From: Naumovozyma dairenensis CBS 421
Lineage: Eukaryota; Ascomycota; Saccharomycetes; Saccharomycetales; Saccharomycetaceae
Direction of reading: 5' to 3'
Assembly: GCF_000227115.2 (NCBI RefSeq)
Contig: NC_016483.1
Location: 1 to 64,000 of the forward strand
DNA: 64,000 nucleotides
In this document: piece by piece, positions 39,735-48,960 of the stretch
How the letters are laid out: the number at the start of each line of letters is the position of its first letter
Numbering within the stretch: position 1 is the stretch's first letter
Notes under the pieces: generated by a model
Seen by the model: only the letters and a program-made list of their open reading frames with translations
Told to the model about the DNA's origin: nothing
Database searches by the model: none
Made by a program: the position numbers and the translations under genes

Positions 39735-41435
39735 TTATTCTTTATGTCTGGATTGTCTTTCCTTATTGGCGATTTCTTTCAAATCATCATCACTCGGTTC
39801 ATAAATATGCCAGATAGTATAATGTGGCAACCCACCTACTCTATAACCCATACGTTTAGCCATTTTACCAAACCCTTCAGTTTCTGCATGATTTTCAAAA
39901 GTGAATGCTGGGAAATGTACACCGCTTCTAAATAATTTTGCTTTTGCCAATATAGAGACACCTCCAACACCATCCAAATCTACTACAGATGTAGGATCAC
40001 CCTGAGCTTCACGAATATATGCTAAATGTACTCTCCAGGTTGGGTATTCAGCATAACCTTCGACGATAACATCATCTTCAGGTAATGTTTTGGCTAACTT
40101 TAAAGCTTCGTCTGATTCAATCCATGAATTCAAATCATATGGTTGTTCACTGTCCAAAAATTCAGGTAAGGGTCTCCATACATTTGGAACTAAAACATCG
40201 TAATCGTTAGCCATCATATCTTCTACGATTGTTCCAGGACATAGTTCAATATCAGCGTCTCTCCAATAAACCCACGAGTGGTATGGTTTCAAAGCATTTG
40301 CCATTAGCCAATTTCTTGCTCTTCCCATTAATTTCCTTCTTATACCTTGTACTTTAACAGCATGTCTATCGCTAAACCCTTGACCAATTACTTGACCGAA
40401 ATCTTTTCTAAATATTTGTACAGAACGGAACGGCTTATCATAATTTTCATGTGGTGGGGTATTGAAAGCTGTTTCTACCATTTTCAAATATTCTTGGTTC
40501 ATATATTTCAAATGTAGGTTCTTGGTTCCTCTCGTATCATCAGAATGTTCGTATTGATATTCATCCATATCTTGGAACACTTGTGATAGAGTACCATTTT
40601 GTAAATGACGTGAGTATTGTAGTAATGCCTCCAATGTATTATCACCATCTGAACAATCACTTACTAAGAATGCTAAATCAATTAGTTCATGAGGATAAGT
40701 CATATTCATTAGATGTTTAAACATTAAGGGTAAAACAGATTCAGCATCTCTTAACGGCACACATAACAATAGATGGTCACGATTTTCAGCACCATTCCTT
40801 GATCCATCGAACTTTTTCAAATCATATTTTTCCACTGAGGCATCTAATAACATGGCCAGTTCCTTTTCATATTGTTCTTTATCCTTTGGGGTTAAAACGT
40901 CGGTACCAAATTCAGAGATTAAATAATGTTGGACACCGTTTTCAAACTTTCCTAAGACGTCAGCTTCTATATTTTCAAAATCATAATTATAGTATTCCTT
41001 GTCACTCAATTCTGTAGTCTTGTATGAAGTTGATACTTTATTATTTTTATTGGCATAGAGGTTTATTTTCCCCAGTCTTGGTGATGTATTAAAGAAATAT
41101 GAGTACCCACAGTATATCAGAGCACATATAATAAATGATACCACTGAACCAATGGCTACGTTCTTAGCTGTGGATTTTTTCTTTGGAATGAAACGTTGTT
41201 TTTTCAATTCGTCTGCGACATTGGAATTATTGCGTGATCTGATGAAAGGGTATTGCCGTGAAGAATATGTTAGTAAAAGAATATGCTAAAACTTGTATAG
41301 GATAGATAAAAAAAAAATAATATCAAAATATCTAACTAATTGAACTGAAAGAAATCAAAACGACACATACATTGGTAATTCCAATTTGGCATCTTTTCGG
41401 CTATTTCTGCCAAACTTATGAAGAAGACCAAACAT
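39735..41435 (-). CDS. VAN1: Mannan polymerase I subunit Van1, spliced (exons 41435-41371 and 41238-39735)
   Basis: 522 aa after splicing (S. cerevisiae 535). Alpha-1,6-mannosyltransferase subunit (GT62) that acts with Mnn9 in the cis-Golgi to extend N-glycan outer chains. The downstream exon alone has no ATG: its frame is open only to a TAG near 41288. Exon 1, from ATG 41435, encodes 21 codons and two bases. The join restores LPISRNNSN, matching LPISRNGSSN in the yeast protein, and the phase agrees. A single membrane anchor spans about 49-71. The DAD metal motif is at 349-351 (YWRDADIEL), and GFSDRHAVKVQGIRRKLMG is nearly identical to yeast. As far as I know the S. cerevisiae gene has no intron. 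Confidence 0.93.
41239..41370 (-). other. Spliceosomal intron in VAN1 (132 nt)
   Basis: On the minus strand: 5' splice site GTATGT (41370-41365), branch site TACTAAC (41275-41269, the full yeast consensus), and 3' splice site CATCAG ending at 41239. The branch A (41270) is 31 nt from the 3' end. Removing it joins ATG-starting exon 1 in frame to the main exon and recovers conserved N-terminal residues. Confidence 0.92.
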
Positions 41436-41786
41436 AGTTTTTCCGTCCGTCTAATTAGGAGATTAGTTAAATATTTGGCAGTTTATCAAAGGGTAAAGAG
41501 TTGTTGATCTTTCAACTGAGACAATATAGTGTGAAAAATGTACAGATATTCCAAGTTATACGTTTCAAATCTGCCAAATTATGAAATAACCTTAAACTGT
41601 ACGTAGTGTCTCACCATTTAACATTTAAAGTTTTGTTTAATTTTTCAGTTTTCGTTTTTTGTTTATTTTTCGACGTTTTGTGTTTTCTTTCCGAAACCAT
41701 CTCGCCAACCAGTTTCGAATGGCATGGCGGATTATAGTGTGCAGTAATTATTATAATATTATAACCATAATATGAGTTATACAGTT
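41436..41786. other. VAN1 upstream / TAF8 downstream spacer
   Basis: 351 bp from the VAN1 start to the TAF8 stop. T-rich near 41640-41690. No known site stands out. Confidence 0.4.
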
Positions 41787-43781
41787 CTATATGAGTTCAA
41801 TATCTGCATTCGTATTCGGTACTATGGTGGATTTATTGTCTTCACCAGGCTTGTCGAATTCGCTGGTCACTACATCTTCGAATAAAAAGTTGTGATCATC
41901 AAAATCGTCCTCCTCTTCGTCTTCCAATTCTTCTTTCCCCTGTCCATCAGTAGGTTTCTGCTTCGCTTGTTCGACATTTGTTTGTTCTTCAGTCGTTCGT
42001 ATATCTTGAGTTGAGCCTTCTGTAGTTTCATGATTATTGGGTTCCACACTAATGTCTGTTTGTTTCTCTCCTATTTTAACAGAGGTATTCCCCGTCGTTG
42101 TCATTGTACCTTCTTTTTCTTTTCGTTGACTCCCCAATTGTTGAAGGACATTGTGTGTAGTTGCAGTTTGTTGCTCTCCCTCCTCCTCCTCCTCCTCCTC
42201 CTCTTCTTCTTCTTCACTACTTCCCAGCCCTGCAAATAGACCTAATCCATCTTCACCTTCAGCTTCAACGTCAGCAATATCTGTAGGATGTGTACTGAAT
42301 ACAATAGATGTGTTACTAGATAAAAGTGGATTCTCAGACTTTGTTAATAATTTTTGTTCTTTCACTTTCCTTTCTTCTTCTTGAATCTTCCTCAATTCCT
42401 GTAATCTTTGATCTCTCTTTTCAATAGCTAATTTTACTCTTTGTTTTTTAGCTTTCTTCAATTTTGGATAATTGTTCAAAATTGAATAGAAGGATCTCTT
42501 AAGGTTTGATATTATTTCATTATTAATTTGTGCTCTTTTACGTATTGGAGATAATCTATTGTCATTATCATTGTTATTATTATAGTTTTTCCGTTCTTCA
42601 AGATCATCTTCGTCGTTGTCATAGTCGTAGTAGTCTTCCTTTTCTAAACATACTAATTTTGATAATTTTAAAAAGGGATTTTTTTCTAATCTTAATTTTT
42701 TATTTTCAAAAGCTTCAACTTTTTTCCTTACTAATTCTACTCTGTGATGAGAGTATTTATTTACGTCGAATTTTTTATCAGATGATGAATGACCAAAGAA
42801 ATTAACAATTTTTTCATCATGGATAGATATTATATTTGGTTTCGAGGAGGAATCACGTTCAATCTCGTATGATTGAGATTTGGTACCATATATTGCAAGA
42901 GTTTCTTCATTAGCTAAGTTCATATCAATATCTTTTGGGATTATGACGGTATCTTCCTGTTCTTTTTCTTTTTCATTTTTGGCTTGTTTTTCTTCTTCAT
43001 CAGTATCTGTTATAGGCCCTTCATTTGATAATGATGGTGATGGCGGTATAGTCATAGGAGCAATGCTTGTGCCTTTCTTGGCATTCGAAATATTTTTTAA
43101 GAAATTCAACAAAGCTTTTTCAGATTTAGTTCCCTCTTCTACTAATTTCTGCTTTATTAATTTTTCATCAGTTATTGGATTATTAAATTGTGGAGTAAAT
43201 TTGTAAGTATGATCAGGTGGGAAACTTGGTAACCATGATGAAATATTGATTCCTTTGAATGGGTTAGTTGGTTTAATTAAAATATTTGATGAATCCGTCG
43301 CATCTGAAATATTACGGAATTGTTTTGTTAAATCATAATTATCGTCTGAAGTTGAACTTTCCATTATATGAGTTCTTTGTTTTACAACTTCTTCATTTAA
43401 ATCTCTCAATATTCGATATTCCTTTCCAGATAATTTTTCTTGGATATATTTAGATGATTCATATTGATAATTTAAATCTGATGGATTAATGTTAAACCCT
43501 CTCATCCATAATTCCAAATCCACTTTAGCCATTGAATTACGTCTTTGCAATAAAGAAAGACGATGTAATTCGGTTATTAAAGAATTCAATTGATCATCAA
43601 CTAATAATGTTAATTGGTTGAATGCTAACTTGGAGAAGTCCACTTTGAAAGCTTTCAGTTGAATTGCAATGGATTTTTGTAATAACTTTTCAATTTGCAT
43701 ATCCATGTGATTATGCGCTATTTCCCGAGGAGGTTGGACTTCGTTCATATCATAGTTTTCTGTTTCGTTTGCACTTGCCAT
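41787..43781 (-). CDS. TAF8: TFIID subunit Taf8
   Basis: 664 aa from ATG 43781 (S. cerevisiae 510). The frame stays open upstream for 52 more codons to a TTG (43937), rich in Glu and Pro, but has no ATG and no good splice sites, so 43781 is chosen with some doubt. A histone-fold region near residues 30-105 (LLQKSIAIQLKAFKVDFSK, then LELWMRGFNINPSDL) would pair with Taf10. The middle is charged. Near the C-terminus a Glu run and acidic segments are longer than in yeast. Location between VAN1 and DAT1 supports the assignment. Confidence 0.88.
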   Translation of the reverse strand: MASANETENYDMNEVQPPREIAHNHMDMQIEKLLQKSIAIQLKAFKVDFSKLAFNQLTLLVDDQLNSLITELHRLSLLQRRNSMAKVDLELWMRGFNINPSDLNYQYESSKYIQEKLSGKEYRILRDLNEEVVKQRTHIMESSTSDDNYDLTKQFRNISDATDSSNILIKPTNPFKGINISSWLPSFPPDHTYKFTPQFNNPITDEKLIKQKLVEEGTKSEKALLNFLKNISNAKKGTSIAPMTIPPSPSLSNEGPITDTDEEEKQAKNEKEKEQEDTVIIPKDIDMNLANEETLAIYGTKSQSYEIERDSSSKPNIISIHDEKIVNFFGHSSSDKKFDVNKYSHHRVELVRKKVEAFENKKLRLEKNPFLKLSKLVCLEKEDYYDYDNDEDDLEERKNYNNNNDNDNRLSPIRKRAQINNEIISNLKRSFYSILNNYPKLKKAKKQRVKLAIEKRDQRLQELRKIQEEERKVKEQKLLTKSENPLLSSNTSIVFSTHPTDIADVEAEGEDGLGLFAGLGSSEEEEEEEEEEEEGEQQTATTHNVLQQLGSQRKEKEGTMTTTGNTSVKIGEKQTDISVEPNNHETTEGSTQDIRTTEEQTNVEQAKQKPTDGQGKEELEDEEEDDFDDHNFLFEDVVTSEFDKPGEDNKSTIVPNTNADIELI

Positions 43782-44438
43782 TTTTAACTGGGATGGGACA
43801 GTTGGTTTTGTTCTTACTGTTACACTTACTCCTTGTCCTTTGTGAGGTTGAGGGAGTGCTTCTTCTTCTTCTTCTAGTTCCGGTGTATAAATGGAATGCA
43901 CTTCCTTCTTGCAGGTGATTAGATTATGGTTGCTCAAGGAGAAAGATTATATAGGCACCTGCGTCTTCCTTTCTTTCCCTTGTATGTGTAACACTTATTG
44001 GGTAGTCTTGTCTTGTCTTGTCTTGTCTTTTCCTTTTCCTCAGGGCCCCATTGAACATTCCATTTGACTTCACTTCATAATTTTATATATTTTATTGATG
44101 CACTGTCCGGAAATTGTTTTGTTTTGTTTTGTATTGTTAGTCGACGACTTCATATAATAAATTAGACAAAAGATATCAAGTGAGGAAGAAGAGAAGAGAG
44201 ATGGTTTAAGAAATATATTCAGTAGGAGTGTTTACATTGCTGTCACATAGATATTCGTTTTAAAAAATTCAATTATGGTTGGTTATACTGTTTATATGGG
44301 CGATGCATATGTCAGTAGAAAAAACGGCGACGGTAATTCCTTACAAACGTGTATGATACTTGGAATATTTTTCCAACTTTATTATACGTTGGTGCTGTTT
44401 ACCTACAATGATATTCTATTTTCTCTCTTCGATCTATT
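43782..44438. promoter_or_regulatory. TAF8 upstream region
   Basis: 657 bp including the ATG-less open stretch up to 43937. (CTTGT)n lies at 44007-44028 and (TTTTG)n near 44116-44132. A frame at 44275-44529 overlaps the LTR and is not called. Confidence 0.45.
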
Positions 44439-44786
44439 TGTTGAATGTAGTTTACTTCTTATTGATAGTTCAGGTGTAATATATACAGGTCTAGTTTCAG
44501 TTCAGTTAAATATTCATTTTATAAAATAATCAGAGAAGTTATAGGGTGAATACCTAGAGGTTCTACGATTGGTAACGTTATCTGAAATAACTTCGGTTAC
44601 AAAGTTATCCTTAGTAGATCTTGAAATGATGATCATTAAGCGGTGAGTGACACATATTAGATAATACACAACCTATTATGATCTTCCTAATACTTGATCA
44701 GGGTACATCTATTATTCAACTTATACAATATCTCAACCTTAACTAAGTCAATAAACCTAGATGTGGTTTAGAGCAAATAAATCACA
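44439..44786 (-). mobile_element. Degenerate solo LTR-like element, copy 2
   Basis: 348 bp. The minus strand starts TGTGATTTA and ends TTCAACA. It aligns over its whole length with 6602-6937, in the opposite chromosomal orientation. Shared words include TTGCTCTAA, CTAGGT, TAATATGTG, GATCATCATT, AACGTTACCAATC, AGAACCT and ACTTCTCTG. No flanking 5-bp duplication (CTATT against TTTAC) and no internal retrotransposon sequence. Confidence 0.7.
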
Positions 44787-45260
44787 TTTACAATTTATTT
44801 TTCAATTAAAAAGTTTTTTCAATCAAATTAATTTTAAATATTTTGGAACCTTTTACCTACTTAAAAGAATATATTAAAAAGTAAACAAAAAATCAAGAAA
44901 GCATTTTGTTTCAGACTTCGTTTGAAACAAAAATAATTTTACGTAAATGTAAAGATCAGATAATCCAGTATATTATCAATATATATATATATATATATTT
45001 TTTCATTAGCTAGCTATATCCTTGTGATATCTGACAGTTCCTTCACGGATTTGCGTTGTATTTCCATATTCCATAGATTTTTTTTATATTTTTCTATTTT
45101 TTTTTTTTTTTTTTATTTATTTTTATAAAACATACTAATGTATAAGGCATACACCATATAAATCTAGAAGCATCATTGAAGAACACTGATTCCAACCGTT
45201 AAGATCTTCAATATTAATTGATATTAATTAATTAAGTAGTGATTTTTTTATGGAAAAAAT
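44787..45260. promoter_or_regulatory. DAT1 promoter region
   Basis: 474 bp, very AT-rich, with a (TA)n tract at about 44979-44998 and T-runs at 45079-45114. Dat1 itself binds oligo(dA).oligo(dT), so these tracts could be self-binding sites; this is inference. Confidence 0.45.
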
Positions 45261-46118
45261 ATGGCAAAGACTTTAGCTCAAGGACGGAAACCTGGTAGCG
45301 GTAGAAAACCTGGCAAAGGTAAAACTTTAAAAGAAGGTAGGAAACCTGGAAGTGGTAGAAGAAGGAAAACTATTGTCACAGAACAGCAGGATGGGGATCA
45401 CAATCTTGAAAATATCAATATTGCACATACACACATGAATACAATTACAAATACACAAATACAAACTCCATTGCAATCACATGTCCCTCTTACGTTACTA
45501 TCACCATCATCTATACCAACATTACCATTGGCGCCATTATCTCCTCCAAAGGATAATTTTGAAATGAAACTTACTGCAAGAGATTTGGAAACAGTAGATG
45601 CCCTAAGGGGTCTCATACAAAGTAGTAATGGATTTAGAAATTCCATATCTTTACCACCAATATCTATGGACAACAATGGGTTTAACAATGACAATAACAA
45701 CCATAATGTTGAACTTCATGTGATGCATGATCATATAATTACTAGGCCCAAGAGTGTAATACCATTTATTTCAGATCATAATAGTAATAATAATAATAAT
45801 AATAATAATGAACAATACCAAGATCAAAATCATTTGCTGTATCCTCAAACGCATTTCCATACTTCAATGGAGGCTTTCAAAGCTAGCCGAAGGACAAGTA
45901 TTAACCTTATAAAAACACCTAGTGAAAGTTATAATAATAGCATTCATAATAATAACAATGATAATACCCAGACTAATAATGAGAACACAAGAATGGTAAT
46001 GCTACGAAATACCTCATCGGTAAATCAAACAGACAATAATCATATTACAGTGAAACAAACGGTCAATGTTTCCACAGGTAACAATAAATCATCATATCAT
46101 GTGACCACAACAATCTAG
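45261..46118 (+). CDS. DAT1: Dat1, oligo(dA).oligo(dT)-binding AT-hook protein
   Basis: 285 aa (S. cerevisiae 248). Minor-groove binding nuclear protein. The N-terminus has three GRKPG pentads at residues 8-12, 14-18 and 26-30, the binding unit of S. cerevisiae Dat1, followed by a basic GSGRRRK. The rest is low-complexity, with Asn runs, a Pro/Leu-rich patch near 80-95 and a better-conserved helix MKLTARDLETVDALRGLI. The ATG at 45261 places the pentads as in yeast; an ATG 11 bases upstream is out of frame. Confidence 0.92.
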   Translation: MAKTLAQGRKPGSGRKPGKGKTLKEGRKPGSGRRRKTIVTEQQDGDHNLENINIAHTHMNTITNTQIQTPLQSHVPLTLLSPSSIPTLPLAPLSPPKDNFEMKLTARDLETVDALRGLIQSSNGFRNSISLPPISMDNNGFNNDNNNHNVELHVMHDHIITRPKSVIPFISDHNSNNNNNNNNEQYQDQNHLLYPQTHFHTSMEAFKASRRTSINLIKTPSESYNNSIHNNNNDNTQTNNENTRMVMLRNTSSVNQTDNNHITVKQTVNVSTGNNKSSYHVTTTI

Positions 46119-46705
46119 CATCTTATTTATCCATTCACTGTCCGTATTTCTTATTTAGTAATAATAATACCTCCTTTTCGTAACTCATATATCTCTAGGG
46201 TATGTAATCATGTAAGAGTTTTCTTGTAATCCATATTTGCAAATGTCACCTTGAAAAAAACGCCTATGACCGGACATAAAAAATTATATTAATTTATAAG
46301 TGAAATAACTCAGTTAATGTAACTGACAATACCTGCCTGTTAAAGACTTTTATTGATGCAGGGTGAAGATAAATTCCACATTCAATAATGTACTTAGAAA
46401 TTTACATACTTAGAAATGGCTTTGAATTTTTATTTTATGTTAGCGAAGCGAAGCGAAGTGGAAGTGAAATTTCAGAACTACAAAGAAGATTATATTGTAT
46501 TGTTTAGAATTTAATGATGATTTTGACTTTGTACTCTTTTTTCAATTAATGAACATATTTTTATAGGTGAATGAATAACCATCATATTGTTGGTCAATCT
46601 AGAAGTATAATAACTGAACAATATATTTCGTGTCTTTCGGTAGAGATATTTCACTTTAAAAGCACAAAAGGACATACTAATCACTAAAACTAATTGCTAC
46701 AAGTC
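46119..46705. other. DAT1/CTK3 spacer
   Basis: 587 bp, containing the CTK3 promoter. A short GAAGC array (46443-46458) is visible; no gene. Confidence 0.4.
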
Positions 46706-47929
46706 ATGGATTCATTCGAAGCAAGATTACAATTCATTCAAGTCTTGAAGAATTTACAAAAAAACTTGAGTATTATTGACAATAGAACGTCAATAAGTAG
46801 TGGGGGAGAGACGAACCCCATGAGTTCAAGTTCCACTGTGGATCCGATTCAATTTTATTTAAGAAGTTACAAAGATCATTTTGAAGATTTCCATCAATGT
46901 TTATTTGATACTACGAATAAGATGAATTCATTAGATAGGTTGAATGTTTTATTTTATTATAGTAAGATATTGATAACGTTAAGATCTAATATGAATGAAT
47001 TTAATGAGAAAGTTATATTTAATGTTCTCTTACCATCATTATGTGATCTTTATCATTTGATCTTACCAAATTATGATTGGAAATCTTTAACTAATTTAGA
47101 TCCATGTATTGAGATTTATAATTTATTGAAAGATAATTTTTTTAAAGATGATGAATTAATGACATTAAAGGATTATAGAATAGTGAAGGACAATGAAGGA
47201 GAAATACAAGGAACACAAGAAAATATTGCAATAAATAAGTTATCCTGGTATTCAGTCAAGGACGCCACCACCATGAGAACCACGAAAGACAAAGAAGCCT
47301 CATCTTCGACTCCATCTTTGGGCCATTCTGTAATGGATCATAAAGAATCTTTCATAAACACAAGAGATCTGTTACAAGATAGAATCCTCAAAAGACAGTT
47401 ATTTTTCAAACATTATATACAAAATGGTCTTACGCCTGTCTTTGGCGTCGATAATAATCCTCATAGTACTTTAAAAGACAGTGATCATTTAGCGACGACA
47501 ACCGCTTCTGTATCACCGGTGCTCCCATTATCTGGTCAAGATCAACTTGCTGTTACTACTACCACTAACAATACTCCTACCGCTGTTCATACCAATATGC
47601 ACGACTCTAGTGGGAACAATACGACTAATATTAATAAGGTTCATAAGAGTCTTACTACCAATGATAGGATAATACCTATTATAATTCGTCGTATGGAAAA
47701 TGATCGTGAGAGACATAAGAGATTAAAGGAGAAAAGTTGGGTTGTAGATAGAAATATACAAAGACAGAGACAAAAGGGACAACCTCTTAATACTAAGAAA
47801 TTGATTCTAAACGTTAATGAATTTGAATCTTTGTGGAATAATACGAATGTTAATAAATTGACGATAGATGATATAAAGAATATGAAGGAAATGAATTTGA
47901 TAGCGAAGCAAAGTTATATGATAGAATAG
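46706..47929 (+). CDS. CTK3: CTDK-I gamma subunit Ctk3
   Basis: 407 aa from ATG 46706 (S. cerevisiae 296); a TTG just upstream is not needed. Ctk3 helps Ctk1-Ctk2 phosphorylate the Pol II C-terminal domain on Ser2. MDSFEARLQFIQVLKNLQKNL begins the family, DPIQFYLRSYKDHFEDFHQCLFDTTNKM near residues 51-78 belongs to the CID-like helical domain, and the C-terminal segment RMENDRERHKRLKEKSW is conserved. The extra length is a Ser/Thr/Asn-rich insert at about 190-320. Confidence 0.93.
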   Translation: MDSFEARLQFIQVLKNLQKNLSIIDNRTSISSGGETNPMSSSSTVDPIQFYLRSYKDHFEDFHQCLFDTTNKMNSLDRLNVLFYYSKILITLRSNMNEFNEKVIFNVLLPSLCDLYHLILPNYDWKSLTNLDPCIEIYNLLKDNFFKDDELMTLKDYRIVKDNEGEIQGTQENIAINKLSWYSVKDATTMRTTKDKEASSSTPSLGHSVMDHKESFINTRDLLQDRILKRQLFFKHYIQNGLTPVFGVDNNPHSTLKDSDHLATTTASVSPVLPLSGQDQLAVTTTTNNTPTAVHTNMHDSSGNNTTNINKVHKSLTTNDRIIPIIIRRMENDRERHKRLKEKSWVVDRNIQRQRQKGQPLNTKKLILNVNEFESLWNNTNVNKLTIDDIKNMKEMNLIAKQSYMIE

Positions 47930-48960
47930 GACGATGCGGTATACAATACAATACAATACATACACACACTCGAGTCTACATTAGCATTTTCAATTGAGGG
48001 ACCACGTACAGAGCTACGTTTCTCAAACATTTACTTGTATGTAACGGCCTGTATGCACATATAGGTCGAGAAGATCTCTTCTATACATCAACATTGGCGT
48101 CCATTGCCGCCCAGCTCGCGCTCGTTTGCCGGGTGAGTGAGTGACCGTAAGTACGTAAAGCGATGACCAGCCGGGCCGAGCAGAACCCGCGGACAGCAGG
48201 ACGGCCCGAGGGATCCAAACGGCCAGGCAGAGAACTCTTTCCCGAATGAGGTGACGGGTGCACATACTGTACGTCTGTGACATACATACATGGTAGTTGG
48301 GAGCGGGGGTTAAATTCCGCTTAGCGTCCAGGGAGCCCTTCCCACGGCGGCTCACAACAATTTTGTAAACAAAACAAACCAGGGAATTTGCTAGCATCAT
48401 CTCACTGCTAGCTACCAACCAACCAACAGGTACAGGTACTGGTACTGGTACTGGTACAGGTACAGGTGGGTGGATTGCACGTGAAGTTGATGATGATGGG
48501 GATGATGATGCCCACAAGGCCTCGAAGAAGGTTCAGTCGAGTCGAATCGAATCGAATCGAAGCCATTCCAGTTACAGTTCACATATATATGCTATCTAGA
48601 CTGTTCTATCGATAACTCGATATAACGTTTTTGGAAGAAAACTACAACGTCCATATGCTTCAAATATAGCTGGCCTTATATATCTATTTACGTTCACTAA
48701 CAAATTACATCTGTCGTGCTAGACTAACGTGTAGTATCTGATAAGTGCTGTCTATTTGCTTTATTATCAACAGTAAACCGTCATTTGGTGGGGTTTTATA
48801 TAACCCATTTTTGCTGAAGCATTTATATTGAATTATAACGTTCCTTTTAGCAGGCCCTTTTTTGTCATTTCAAAAGTTATAACACTCAAAATCACTGGAG
48901 CAGTACCATACAATTCGAAAAGTAATCATTAGTTCCGAACCCACCAATATAAAATAAATT
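47930..48960. promoter_or_regulatory. CTK3/BUL2 spacer with a GC-rich island
   Basis: 1.03 kb. 48097-48360 is clearly GC-richer than the rest of the window, with several CGG/CCG triplets. Repeats: (ATACA)n 47941-47960, GGTACT/GGTACA hexamers 48429-48468, (TCGAA)n 48537-48561. CACGTGA is at 48479-48485. The long minus-strand frame over this island is caused by low stop density. Confidence 0.5.

Noticed and set aside
44275..44529. 84-codon frame upstream of DAT1
   Set aside because: Half of it lies inside the LTR-like repeat; composition is that of random AT-rich DNA.
48023..48517. 164-codon minus-strand frame with a Pro-Val repeat
   Set aside because: It starts at a non-ATG or poor start, its repeat is a translated GGTACT microsatellite, and it lies in a GC-rich stretch where stops are rare. 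No homology recognised.
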